Shown one piece after another: positions 26,026 to 36,173 of a stretch of 64,000 nucleotides of DNA. The translations under genes were made by a program, and so were the position numbers. Numbering within the stretch: the stretch's first letter is position 1; each line of letters starts with the position of its first letter. Source of the DNA: Caryophanales bacterium UBA6380 (GTDB lineage: Bacteria; Bacillota_I; Bacilli_A; RFN20; CAG-826); the NCBI GenBank assembly GCA_002438785.1, contig DJQS01000013.1:62001-126000 (forward strand). Reading direction: 5' to 3'. The notes under the pieces are model-generated. The model ran no database searches. It saw only the letters and a list, made by a program, of their open reading frames with translations, and was not told where the DNA came from.

Positions 26026-26888
26026 ATTTTTCAAGACATATAAATAAAGATAAAGTTTTCGATGTAGTTATCACAGTTATAATGCTTGGAATTGCTTTAT
26101 TATTTTTAATCCCTTTAATTAATGTATTAGCATGTAGTTTTTCAAGTCCTGATGAAGTGGTAGCAGGAAACGTTGGATTATTACCAGTATCTTTTACATT
26201 TGACGGTTATAAAGAGATTTTTAAAGAAGAAAGTTTAATGAAAGGCTTTTTAAATTCATTATTTTATACTTTTTTAGGAACAATTATTCAAGTGAGTTTA
26301 CAAATGTTATGTGCATATCCTTTAAGTAGGAAAGACTTCAAGGGTAGGAAAGCTTTAAATATATTTTTAACATTAACAATGTTTATTAGTGGAGGTATGA
26401 TTCCTACCTATTTATTAATTTCAAAATTAAATATGCTTGATACAATTTGGGCAATTATTATTCCAGGATGTGTAAGTGTATTTAATATTATTGTTATTAG
26501 AACTTATATGTCGACTTCAATTCCTAACGAACTTCAAGAAGCTGCTAGAATTGATGGATGTGGTGATTTTCAAATATTTTTAAAAATTATATTGCCTCTT
26601 TGTAGACCTATTATTTTTGTTATGGTTTTATATGCAATAGTTGGTTATTGGAATAGTTATTTTAATTCTTTACTTTATGTACAGTCGACTAATTTATACC
26701 CATTACAAAGAGTTCTTCAAGATATGTTAGTTTCAAATAGTTCAACATTAGGTAGTGGTGATCCTAATAAAGCAGAACAATTAAAATACGTTACGATTGT
26801 TATTAGTTCATTACCATTACTTATTATATATCCTTTCTTTCAAAAATATTTTGAAAAAGGTGTTGTTATGGGTGGAGTTAAAGGTTAA
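26019..26888 (+). CDS. ABC transporter permease, LplC type
   Basis: A 289-residue partner permease. The EAA motif is ELQEAARIDGCGDFQIF. MFISGGMIPTYLLISKLNML and the C-terminal YPFFQKYFEKGVVMGGVKG are hallmarks of the LplC/YtcP group. Six hydrophobic segments are visible. It forms the channel with the product of 25042 and takes oligosaccharides from the lipoprotein at 26900. The reading frame starts inside the end of the preceding gene. Confidence 0.93.
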   Translation: MVNFSRHINKDKVFDVVITVIMLGIALLFLIPLINVLACSFSSPDEVVAGNVGLLPVSFTFDGYKEIFKEESLMKGFLNSLFYTFLGTIIQVSLQMLCAYPLSRKDFKGRKALNIFLTLTMFISGGMIPTYLLISKLNMLDTIWAIIIPGCVSVFNIIVIRTYMSTSIPNELQEAARIDGCGDFQIFLKIILPLCRPIIFVMVLYAIVGYWNSYFNSLLYVQSTNLYPLQRVLQDMLVSNSSTLGSGDPNKAEQLKYVTIVISSLPLLIIYPFFQKYFEKGVVMGGVKG

Positions 26889-26899
26889 GGAGAAAATTT

Positions 26900-28642
26900 A
26901 TGAAAAAGAAAACAATTTTATTTTTATCATTATTCACTGTAATTGGCGGAAGTTTAGCTAGTTGCGGAAATGGTGCTGTTAGTTATGATATTAATAATTT
27001 TTTACCAAATGGAACAACTGAAAATCCATATCAAATTGTTAAAAATCCAGTAACTATTAAGATTTTTGCTCCTAAAAGTAGTGGAAATCCTGAATATAAA
27101 GATCAGAAAATGTTCAAATATTTAAGTAAAATCACAAATCTTAAATTTGAATTTACCACACCTGATACAAGCGCATATAATAATCAACGTGCAGCTTGTT
27201 GGAATAGCGGAAAAACCCCAGATTTATTTCTATTTAATAACCCTATTGCTGAACAAGTTCAATATGCTGAAAATAATTTTAATGCTTTAACACCTTTTAA
27301 TGATTCTAACTACAAAGATTCAACTGGTGAAGTAGGTTCTTTAATTGATAATTATATGCCTACTTATAAAGGCTTACTAGAAAACAATTTTAATATTGAT
27401 CGCACAAAAGAAGATGCCATTAAAACAGCAACTATTAGTGATGGGAAGATGTATTGTTCAATAAGTGCTAAAGATGTAGCTAGAGACTTAACATATAAAA
27501 TGTTTATTAATAATGTTTGGATTAAAAATGTATATGAAGGATATCCGAAAAGTTATGCAAAAACTCATAATATTGATGATGCTAGTAAAATAAAAACAAT
27601 TGATGATTACGTAGGAATTTTAACTGATTTTAAAACTTATGATGCAAATAATGATGGAAAAAATAATGAGATTCCAGTTTCTAGTAAACAATATGAATAT
27701 TTTAGAAATTTTATATTACAAAGTTATGGATATGTTTCTAATGCCTGTGAAATTGAAAGTGATGGTTCGAAATTTACATACGTTCCATTAACTGAAGCTT
27801 ATAAAAAATATTTAATTACAGCTAACTCAATGTGGGAAGCTGGATTAATTGATCGTAATACAAGTGCAAATAAAACTGATACAGCTATGGCTGCCAATGG
27901 TAAACTTTTAGGATCATTTGTTGCTGCAGCTCCATATCTAATTACTTCTCAAAAAGAAGATCCAAATAACTTAAAAAGTGATGGTAGTCATTATAAATAT
28001 GATGAAGAATATGTTACAGTTGGACCATTAACTTCTTCTTATTATAATGGACCACTCATTCAACTAGGTTTAGGCTATTTTAGACCAGATGGAGCAACAA
28101 TTCCTACTAATTCAATATATAAAAGAGAAGTTGCTAGACTTTTAGATATTATGTATAGCGAATTAGGAACACAACTTATTTCTTATGGTGTAGAAAATGA
28201 AGATTGGACTTGGGATGATGAGTCTCATAGTAGTTGGACTTTTAATGTTCCTAGCTCTTTTACAGGTAATCAAGAAGAATATAGGGCTACTATAACACCT
28301 AATGTTGGGAGTGCTAGTGCTTTATATTGGTCAAATGATTTTGTTGGCAAAATGAATGATGAAATAATAACAACTTTAAATAGACAATCTGAAATATACA
28401 CTCCTTATTTAAAAACACCTGAACCACAAGAATATAAATTTACTAGTAAAGAATATGAAGAAATTACAACAATTAAAGCTAGTTTAGATTCTCAAATTAC
28501 TTATTATGAAGCCAGTTTTATTGAAGGAACTCTTGATATTAATGATTCTAAAGTCTGGGATAATTATGTCAATACAGTCAATAAATTTAATGGCAATAGA
28601 CTTATTGATATTTATAATACGATGCTTAAGAGGTATAAATAA
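26900..28642 (+). CDS. Extracellular solute-binding lipoprotein (LplA-like)
   Basis: A 580-residue lipoprotein. The signal peptide ends in GGSLASC with C22 as the lipidated residue. The body has the family-1 binding-protein pattern of large oligosaccharide binders: PVTIKIFAPKS near the start, KTPDLFLFNN, and aromatic residues such as WEAGLIDRN and NEDWTWDDE that could stack on sugars. DANNDGKNNEIPVS resembles the calcium loop seen in LplA-type proteins. At about 580 residues it is in the size range of polysaccharide binders. AAGGAG precedes the ATG, and the next gene overlaps the stop by one base. It delivers substrate to the permeases upstream. Confidence 0.92.
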   Translation: MKKKTILFLSLFTVIGGSLASCGNGAVSYDINNFLPNGTTENPYQIVKNPVTIKIFAPKSSGNPEYKDQKMFKYLSKITNLKFEFTTPDTSAYNNQRAACWNSGKTPDLFLFNNPIAEQVQYAENNFNALTPFNDSNYKDSTGEVGSLIDNYMPTYKGLLENNFNIDRTKEDAIKTATISDGKMYCSISAKDVARDLTYKMFINNVWIKNVYEGYPKSYAKTHNIDDASKIKTIDDYVGILTDFKTYDANNDGKNNEIPVSSKQYEYFRNFILQSYGYVSNACEIESDGSKFTYVPLTEAYKKYLITANSMWEAGLIDRNTSANKTDTAMAANGKLLGSFVAAAPYLITSQKEDPNNLKSDGSHYKYDEEYVTVGPLTSSYYNGPLIQLGLGYFRPDGATIPTNSIYKREVARLLDIMYSELGTQLISYGVENEDWTWDDESHSSWTFNVPSSFTGNQEEYRATITPNVGSASALYWSNDFVGKMNDEIITTLNRQSEIYTPYLKTPEPQEYKFTSKEYEEITTIKASLDSQITYYEASFIEGTLDINDSKVWDNYVNTVNKFNGNRLIDIYNTMLKRYK

Positions 28643-30855
28643 TGATTAAAAAAGCCTTTATAATCCCATTATTTTTCTTATTTTCTAGTTTAAGTGTTTC
28701 GTCATGTAGCACAAATAATGACGATAATAAGAAAGAAATAGAAGTAAATGGAGTAAGTTTAACATGCTCTAAAGAGTCAATTTATTTAGATGAAACTTGT
28801 GATTTATTTGTTAGTATAACGCCTGTTGAGGCAACTAATAAAAAATATAGTTATACATTTACTCCATCAAATTTAATTGAAATTAAAAATGACACTGTTT
28901 TTCCTTTAAGTGAAGGTAAAGTTGAAATTAATGTTATAACTGAAAGTGGAAATTATAAAGATAGTGTTTCTTTAAATATATTAAAAAGAGAGAATACTGT
29001 GACTGATAAAGAATATATTAAAAGTCTATATCAAGACGAATATAATCATGATTTATATCCTACTAGTAAAGGTTGGGGTTTAAGTGAATTAGATAATGTT
29101 GGTGTAAATTATGATAAGTTAAATAATGAAGAATTATATAAAGTTCCTAATGAAGGAAAGATTTATAATGCTAAAGATTATAAAATTACTTTTAATAGTG
29201 AAAATAATGCTGGTAATTTAACTTTATTATTAAATGAATTAGCTAATGTTGATGGTGTTAAGATCATTAAATTTGAAAGTGGAACATATTATATGAATTC
29301 AACTATATTAGCTAATAATGTTAGTAATGTTTATTTAGTAGGTAATAAAGATACTAAATTTATTTATACAGGATGGATGGGCTTTATTAAAGCTACTAAT
29401 TGTAATAATTTACACTTAAATAACATTATTTTTGATATTAATCCTTCACCAACTATTACGGGTAAAATTGTAAGTAGTGAAGAAGATGACGTTTATGCTT
29501 ATATTTATGTAAATCCTGATGAAGAGTATGACTTAAGTAATGAAATATATCAAAAATATTATTTAAAACGTACAGGTAGTTATGCTGAATATTATTATGA
29601 TGATGAATATAAATCATATATCCTTAATCGCAATGGTAATTTATTTTATAATGCAGGTAGTACTGGTTTAACTGATTTAACATATGATAAAAATACTAAA
29701 TTATTAAAAGTTACTTTAAAGAAAAATTTCCCATATTGTAGTTATAAAAAGCCTAATAAAGGAGTAGTTGTCAGTGTTGGTTTTCAAGTTTATGAAAGCT
29801 TTGGATTTTATTATTTAAATTGCGTTGACACATATATGGAAAATATTACGACTTATACAGTTGGTGGCATGGGATTAAGAACTGATAATGGTAAGAATTT
29901 ATATTTAAATCGTGTTAATTTTATTAGAGAAATTGGAACAGGTAGATTATTAACCTGTACTGCTGATATTTTACATACTTGTAATTTAGAAGGTGTTGCA
30001 AAATTTACAAATTGTATTTTAGAAGGAAGTCATGATGATGCTATTAATGTTAAGACTTTCTATACTAAAATCACAGATATTGATGGTAATGTTGTTAGTG
30101 TTAGTCAAACTCAAAATGAGGTTAGTATTAGTTTCGATGTTGGTGATGAAGTTGAAATATATGATCCTAGTAATATGAGTTATAAAGATACTTATAAAGT
30201 TATGGGTGTTAAAACAATCGGAAGTAATTATGATTTAACGCTTGATAAAAAGGTTCCTAATAAAGGTAGTAAAAATTATACTGGTTTTAATTTAGGTAAT
30301 GCTAGTAAAGCTACAAGAGTTACTTTAGATAATTCTGTTATTAAGAATAAAAGAAATAGAGGAATTTTGCTTCAAGGAAGAGACTCAATAATTTCAAATT
30401 GTACTTTTTTAAATGTAAATATGGGAGCTATTCAAGTTTTAGGGGTTGATGATGTTTTTAAAGAAGCGATTGTTCCTAAAAATATTAAAATTTATAATAA
30501 CAAATTTTTAAAATGTTACGATGATATCCAAGTTTTTACTTATGGGAGTAAAGGACCTAGTGAAGCTAGTAATAATACATTAAAAGATTGTGATATTTAT
30601 AATAATTTCTTTTATAAAAGTATTGGGAATACGATGGCTTTATATGGTGTAGGGAATATTAAAGTTCATAATAATTTTGATTTTCAATTAAATTCTAAAA
30701 CTTATACAGTTTATGTTCATCATGCTGATGATGTGACAATTAGTGATAATATCACTTATTTTGCTAGTGATGTTAACGCTTTTAATTATGTAAAAGATGG
30801 TGGAAATAATAATAATTTATTAATTAATAATAATTTGATTAAAGGAGTTCTATAA
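28642..30855 (+). CDS. Lipoprotein with Ig-like domain and right-handed beta-helix (glycan-acting enzyme candidate)
   Basis: A 737-residue lipoprotein (signal peptide ends LSVSSC, C22). A Big_2-like domain covers about residues 35-115. From about 200 on, Asn-rich strand repeats of a right-handed parallel beta-helix appear (for example NVSNVYLVGNKDT, NCNNLHLNNIIF and NKRNRGILLQGRDS). The loop motif GSHDDAINVK and the downstream RNRGIL..... pattern resemble beta-helix glycosidases such as GH110 and also some pectin-acting families, so it may be a glycosidase or lyase; I cannot choose. A paralogue follows immediately. Anchored outside the cell, it would act before import. Confidence 0.75.
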   Translation: MIKKAFIIPLFFLFSSLSVSSCSTNNDDNKKEIEVNGVSLTCSKESIYLDETCDLFVSITPVEATNKKYSYTFTPSNLIEIKNDTVFPLSEGKVEINVITESGNYKDSVSLNILKRENTVTDKEYIKSLYQDEYNHDLYPTSKGWGLSELDNVGVNYDKLNNEELYKVPNEGKIYNAKDYKITFNSENNAGNLTLLLNELANVDGVKIIKFESGTYYMNSTILANNVSNVYLVGNKDTKFIYTGWMGFIKATNCNNLHLNNIIFDINPSPTITGKIVSSEEDDVYAYIYVNPDEEYDLSNEIYQKYYLKRTGSYAEYYYDDEYKSYILNRNGNLFYNAGSTGLTDLTYDKNTKLLKVTLKKNFPYCSYKKPNKGVVVSVGFQVYESFGFYYLNCVDTYMENITTYTVGGMGLRTDNGKNLYLNRVNFIREIGTGRLLTCTADILHTCNLEGVAKFTNCILEGSHDDAINVKTFYTKITDIDGNVVSVSQTQNEVSISFDVGDEVEIYDPSNMSYKDTYKVMGVKTIGSNYDLTLDKKVPNKGSKNYTGFNLGNASKATRVTLDNSVIKNKRNRGILLQGRDSIISNCTFLNVNMGAIQVLGVDDVFKEAIVPKNIKIYNNKFLKCYDDIQVFTYGSKGPSEASNNTLKDCDIYNNFFYKSIGNTMALYGVGNIKVHNNFDFQLNSKTYTVYVHHADDVTISDNITYFASDVNAFNYVKDGGNNNNLLINNNLIKGVL

Positions 30856-30856
30856 T

Positions 30857-33841
30857 ATGAAAAAGAAAGCAAATTTGATTTTATTAAGTAGTGCATTAAT
30901 TTTTTCTAGTTTGGGTGTTAACTTAACTAGTTGCTCTAATAACGAATCTAGTAAAGTTAGTGTTGAAACTATTACTTTAAGTAGTAATGTATCTTATTTA
31001 GTTGTAGGAGATAAATTAACGTTAACTACTAAAATAACTCCAGCAAATGCTACTAATCAAAAAGTTAGTTATTATAGTAGTGATGATAGTGTTGCTAGTG
31101 TTTCAAGTGATGGTGTTGTTAGTGCTAATAAAATTGGGGATGTAACTATTAAAGCTATCAGTGAAGATGGAAATAAAGAAAGTAGTGTATCTATAAAAGT
31201 AATTGGTAAAGATTATTCTTTTATTAGTAATGCTAATGAATTAGGCGAAGCCCTTTATGAATCTCCATATCAAAATAAAGTTGCTACTAGTGATAAGTTT
31301 GGTTTAAGTGACCCTAGTGTAGTTGGTGTAAATTTAGATGAGTCTAGTAAAATTTATTATTCTACAAAAGAAGATAGTGAATATGATAAAATTATTGAAC
31401 CTAATATATTGACATTAGAAGAAATTAAAAGTGTTATTACTAATGCCACAGAAATTAATAATTTAAATCGAATTCAAGCAGCTATTTATTTAGCAAAGAA
31501 AGAAAATGATAATGGAAAATCAGTAAAAATTAAGCTACAAAGTGGAATAATTGACGTTGATACTACTAATATTTCAACTACTAGAGCTTTTATATTAGAT
31601 GGATTAAATAATACAACCATTGAAGGAAATAATACTGTTATTAATCTTAAAATTAGTGAAATGAATTATAAAGGCTATATGAGCATTTCTAATTGTAAAA
31701 ATCTTACTTTATTTGGAATTAGATTTAAACAAGAAGTACCAGCTAATGCCACAGGAGTAGTCGAATCTTATGATTTAGAAAATCGTAAAGTTGTTGTTAA
31801 AATTGATGAAGAATTTAATGAGACGATTTCTAGAGCCATTAAAAATAATAAAAAGTTAAGAAGTTACTTAGAATTTCATAAAGCTACCAAAGCTCCAATT
31901 CAAAATGGTAATTTTGTAGTTGATGGATTTAAAGGATATGAAGTTAAAGAAGATAATGGTGTATATAAAGTTACAATAACATTTAATAGTCCAATAAATG
32001 AATCTCAACTTGGGACATTAGCAACTTTACAATTTGCTCAATACGATATATCGGGTATTGCTATTGATGATTCAGAAAATATTCATATTGAATCAATCAC
32101 AATGAATAATGCTTATGGTATGGGTTTAACTTCTGGATATACAAAAGACTTATATTTAAATCAATTTAAATTAATGGTTGAAGAAAACACTAATGCTTTA
32201 ATGACAAGTTGTGCTGATGCTTTACATTTTTCTATGATGAGTGGCGATGTTAAAATTACTAACTCATTAATTGAATATTCTCATGATGATGCTTTAAATA
32301 TTAAGCACGGCTATTTTTATAAAGTTGCTGATGCTGACACTAGTTCTTATACATTTACCTTTACTAGAATCACTACATCGATGCCTTTACCAAATGAAGG
32401 AGATAAGATTGCTATATATGAGGAAAGTACTTTTAATAGTCATGGAACTTATACTGTAGTAAGTGCTAAAGAAGAAAATGGCAAAATGCTTGTTAAGGTT
32501 AAAGAAAGAATTCGAAACTTTAACACTTGGGAAGCAAGTAGAGTAACATTTTTAAGCAATACACCTAATTTTGTATTTTCTAATAATATCGTTAGAAATA
32601 AAAGAAATAGAGGAATATTAGTTCAAGTTCCTAATGCAGTTATTGAAAATAATACATTTATGAATGTTGGGCATGGTTCTATTCAGGCTGCGACTGCAAT
32701 GGATAAATTTAATGAAGCTACTTTAGCTCAAAATATCATCATTAAAAATAATAAGTTTATTTCTAATAATTATCTTGTTGGTGGAACTCTTTATGGTGAT
32801 GTATCGATATTTGCTATAGGTAGTAATGGTGCAGTTGGACCAAGTAAGACAATAAGTAATGCAATGATTGAAAATAATTATTTTTATAATAATGGGAATG
32901 CTTCTATTTCTCTTAGGGGAGTTGGAGATTCTAATGTAAATGATAATTTATTCTTTGATGTTAGTAGTTCTCAACCAAGTGGAGATGCTTATAATTGTAT
33001 TTTTAGTTTATCAAACACAAGTGATGTAACTATTAAAGGAAATTATAATCAATATAATTTAACTAATGGTTTAAGTGGAATTATTCCACAAGGAACCACT
33101 AGTAAAGATGGCATTAATTTAGTTGATAATAAATCAATTGAATTCCAAGTTATTAATGATGTTGGTCCTGAAATAGATATAACTAAAGCAACAGGTAAAA
33201 TAACTATCGATGGTAATGTTGATGAATGGGAACAAGTTGGTGCAACAAATATTGAAATTCGAGGATATACCGATGCTTTAGGTAATGAATGGACTAAATC
33301 ACAACTAGATCCAACTTTCAGTATTAAAAAATTAATGATGACATATGACGATACAGGAATCTATATAGGATTTGAAGTATTTGATAATGAAATAAATTGC
33401 AAAACTACAGATGATTTTTGGCTTGGGGATTGTGTAGAGGTTTTAGCTTCAACAATTACTAATATGCCTACAGCTGATTTGCAAGTTTATAAAGAAGAGG
33501 GTGGAGTTATTCAAACTGCTTTTGCTCCAACTTGGAAGTCTAGTAATTATAATACAATTGCTAAAGTTAGAAGTAATTCAAATTATGTTAATAACGCTTC
33601 TTTACTTGAATCAGTTTTAACATTAACTAGTGATGGTTATAAAGGTGAAATTAAATATCCATTTACCTTAATGCCAGAATTTAAAACATCTATAGATAAT
33701 GGTGAAAGAATTGATTTTGCAATTATTATTGCTGATGCTGAAAGAGATTCAAGAAAAAGAGTTCAAGCTTCTAACGTTGCTCATAATGTTGAAAACAATA
33801 AAACTACAACAGCTAGAATGCCACAATATTTATTTAAATAA
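30857..33841 (+). CDS. Lipoprotein with Ig-like domain, right-handed beta-helix and C-terminal CBM9/DOMON-like domain
   Basis: A 994-residue paralogue of the preceding gene with lipobox cysteine C26 (VNLTSC). A Big_2 domain at about residues 35-115 includes SSDDSVASVSSDGVVSANK. The beta-helix follows (about 200-770) with the related loop SHDDALNIKHG and NKRNRGILVQ. The extra C-terminal domain starts with ITIDGNVDEWEQV and contains DTGIYIGFEVFD, the pattern of CBM9-like sugar-binding sandwiches. Conservation of the HDDA and RNRGIL motifs in both proteins suggests these are active-site loops. It probably binds and cuts polysaccharide at the cell surface. AAAGGAG lies before the ATG. Confidence 0.78.
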   Translation: MKKKANLILLSSALIFSSLGVNLTSCSNNESSKVSVETITLSSNVSYLVVGDKLTLTTKITPANATNQKVSYYSSDDSVASVSSDGVVSANKIGDVTIKAISEDGNKESSVSIKVIGKDYSFISNANELGEALYESPYQNKVATSDKFGLSDPSVVGVNLDESSKIYYSTKEDSEYDKIIEPNILTLEEIKSVITNATEINNLNRIQAAIYLAKKENDNGKSVKIKLQSGIIDVDTTNISTTRAFILDGLNNTTIEGNNTVINLKISEMNYKGYMSISNCKNLTLFGIRFKQEVPANATGVVESYDLENRKVVVKIDEEFNETISRAIKNNKKLRSYLEFHKATKAPIQNGNFVVDGFKGYEVKEDNGVYKVTITFNSPINESQLGTLATLQFAQYDISGIAIDDSENIHIESITMNNAYGMGLTSGYTKDLYLNQFKLMVEENTNALMTSCADALHFSMMSGDVKITNSLIEYSHDDALNIKHGYFYKVADADTSSYTFTFTRITTSMPLPNEGDKIAIYEESTFNSHGTYTVVSAKEENGKMLVKVKERIRNFNTWEASRVTFLSNTPNFVFSNNIVRNKRNRGILVQVPNAVIENNTFMNVGHGSIQAATAMDKFNEATLAQNIIIKNNKFISNNYLVGGTLYGDVSIFAIGSNGAVGPSKTISNAMIENNYFYNNGNASISLRGVGDSNVNDNLFFDVSSSQPSGDAYNCIFSLSNTSDVTIKGNYNQYNLTNGLSGIIPQGTTSKDGINLVDNKSIEFQVINDVGPEIDITKATGKITIDGNVDEWEQVGATNIEIRGYTDALGNEWTKSQLDPTFSIKKLMMTYDDTGIYIGFEVFDNEINCKTTDDFWLGDCVEVLASTITNMPTADLQVYKEEGGVIQTAFAPTWKSSNYNTIAKVRSNSNYVNNASLLESVLTLTSDGYKGEIKYPFTLMPEFKTSIDNGERIDFAIIIADAERDSRKRVQASNVAHNVENNKTTTARMPQYLFK

Positions 33842-33848
33842 GCTATAA

Positions 33849-33877
33849 CGGGTTAAATATAATTTTTAATTAATCCG
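33849..33877 (+). other. Small stem-loop between the beta-helix gene and the Ig lipoprotein gene
   Basis: CGGGTTAA (33849-33856) pairs with TTAATCCG (33870-33877), with one G-U pair and a 13-base AT-rich loop. No T run follows, so it is not a classic terminator; it may stabilise or process the operon mRNA. A TATAAT lies just downstream, so a local promoter is possible. Confidence 0.3.
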
Positions 33878-33913
33878 AAATTATAATAGTGAATAAAATT
33901 TTAGGAGGAACTT

Positions 33914-36113
33914 ATGAAAAAGAAATTTATTCCAATCGTTGCTCTTGCATCTTTACTTACTTTAGGTGGAGTTGCAACAGCTGTCACAAGTTGTGATAAT
34001 CAAAATCAAGATAACCAAGATGTAAAAGTTAGTGATGTAACTATTTCCCTTAGTAAAACTACTTTACAAGTTGGTGAGAAGATTAAAGCAACTGTTACTA
34101 TTAATCCTACTGATGCAACAAATAAAGAATACATCATTTCGTCAAGTAATGAAAGTGTTGCTTCTGTTAATGGAGATGAAATTACTGCAATTAGCAAAGG
34201 AACAACAGAAATTACAGTAAAAACTAAAGATGGTGATAAAACTGATTCAGTAACATTAACTGTCACTGAACAAGTTATAGAACTTACTGATCCAAAATTA
34301 GTTTATGATGGAGAAAAAGAATTTAGTGTAAATGCAGGTGAAGATTTAACTTTACCTACTATTAAAGCAATTTCTGGTGATGGAAAAACAGATATTTCTA
34401 ATTTAATTGAAGTGAGTGATGCTAATGACTCAAAATCAATTAATGCTGAATTTACTAAGTTTAATAGTAAAATTGCAGGAGTACACACTTTATCTTATTA
34501 TGTTGAAGAAGGTGAAGGCGAAGATATTAAGTCGGATGAATTAGAAATTAAAATTACAGTAAACCCTGCTAGTGAAGAAGGATTTAGTGTAACGAGTGAA
34601 GATAATGATTTAAATAATATAAAAGATACTACAAAAGTTTTTAAAGAAAATTTTGCTGAAGGTACTAAGTCTACATTATATAAAACATTAGGTGATGCTA
34701 ATGACGCAAGTTATTTAAGTGGAACCAATGAAGCAGTTGGTGGGAATTCATTAATTATTAATATGAATAAGACTTCTGGTAGTGCTGCTAATTCTTTATT
34801 TTTAACTTTAAATGATGCAATGCCTAGAGGTGTATCAAAAAATTATATTGTCGAATTTGATTTTAAAATAGTTTCAGGTAGTAATTTTGGTAATGTTTAT
34901 TTTGGTTTAAGATGGGATGGTAGTAATGGTATCAATGTTCAATTTGCTAATGGAAAAACTAGTAATGATGGAGTAGTTCATTTTAAACATAAATTTACTG
35001 AAGCAAATGTTCCTAGTGATGGAAATGCTGGATTCTTCTTCTTTAAGTTAGCAGCTGATCAAGAAGAATGTAAAATTGCAATTGATAATTTCCAAATTTC
35101 AACATCAGATCCAACTAGTTTTACAAAAGTTACACCAACTAGTGAACAATTAACAAATGAAGGTGGTTTTACATTCAATTGGAAAGAAAAAGGCAGTTCA
35201 TTTAATCAAGGTGAGACAATAGCTATTGATAATATTGAAGATGAAAATATTAAAAACGCAATAAAAGGAAAAACAGGATTTGAAACAAATGTAATGCACT
35301 TAACAAATAGAGATAACCATACATTTGAGGGATTAAATTCTACTAATTTAATTGCTGGTAAAAAATTGAAAATTTCTTACACATATTACTCTGTATTTGA
35401 TGAAAGTTTACTAGTTTTACCTATGGCTAGTGGAGTTCAAAGTGGAACAATTAATGAATTTGATACTACAGTCATCGAAGGAAATATTAAAAAATTATCA
35501 TTCACTTATAACTTAAAATCTGGCGATGATGCTATTAATTTTTATCCAACAAATGCTAAGTTTGATATTTATATGGGTAATATGACAGTCGAATTACTTG
35601 AAAATACTGAAGTAAAACCTGCTGATGAAACAGAAAATGGCTTTAAAGTTGGACATAAATTTAAAAATACAAGTCGTTCATTTGGTTCAGAAGATAAAGG
35701 CAGTGCTAAAATGACTAATGACGCAACCTTACCAAGTAATGTAACTGGAGATGGATTTAATTCAAAAGCAAGCTTACTTGAATATAAAAATGCTACAGAT
35801 AATACAATGGAATGGTGTAGATGTTTAGATAGTAATGGTAAATCTCAACTTGAATTAGGTAATACATATAAAATTACTGTTGCTTATTATATGGAAAATT
35901 ATGATGCTAGTAGATGGTGTATAAATTTTGATAATGCTAAATTCTTAGATTTAGATGTTGGGGAAGGCTATCATAAAAAAGAAATTAATTGGGTTGCTGA
36001 AAAAACTTGTGATTTCTTTAGTTTTTTTTTATATTCCAGGAGGAATGACTGTTACAGATGCAAAAGTATATATTGCATATACAGAAGTTGAATTAATTGA
36101 AATTGCTAAATAA
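33914..36113 (+). CDS. Ig-domain lipoprotein with CBM-like sandwiches, frameshifted near its end at T9
   Basis: A lipoprotein with C27 in TAVTSC, then a Big_2 domain (about residues 40-120) containing SSNESVASVNGDEITAISKG. A second Ig-like region and at least three beta-sandwich segments of the carbohydrate-binding type follow. Literal translation ends at 36091 with an odd Cys/Arg-rich tail. At the T9 run (36022-36030) a shift of one base restores FYIPGGMTVTDAKVYIAYTE and a normal end at 36113, which closes the last sandwich. About 30 residues are affected. It is downstream of the beta-helix enzymes and probably helps bind glycan. AGGAGG precedes the ATG. Confidence 0.75.
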
Positions 36114-36127
36114 TTAGATTTAATTTA

Positions 36128-36157
36128 TATTCCTAGGAGAATTTTCTCCTAGGAATA
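36128..36157. other. Strong inverted repeat between lipoprotein and GH127-like genes
   Basis: TATTCCTAGGAGA and TCTCCTAGGAATA form a perfect 13-base-pair stem with a 4-base loop. No T run follows, so rather than a simple terminator it may be an RNA-processing or stability element separating expression of surface lipoproteins from cytoplasmic enzymes, or a binding site for a dimeric protein. Confidence 0.55.
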
Positions 36158-36173
36158 AGAAAGTAGAGAAGAT

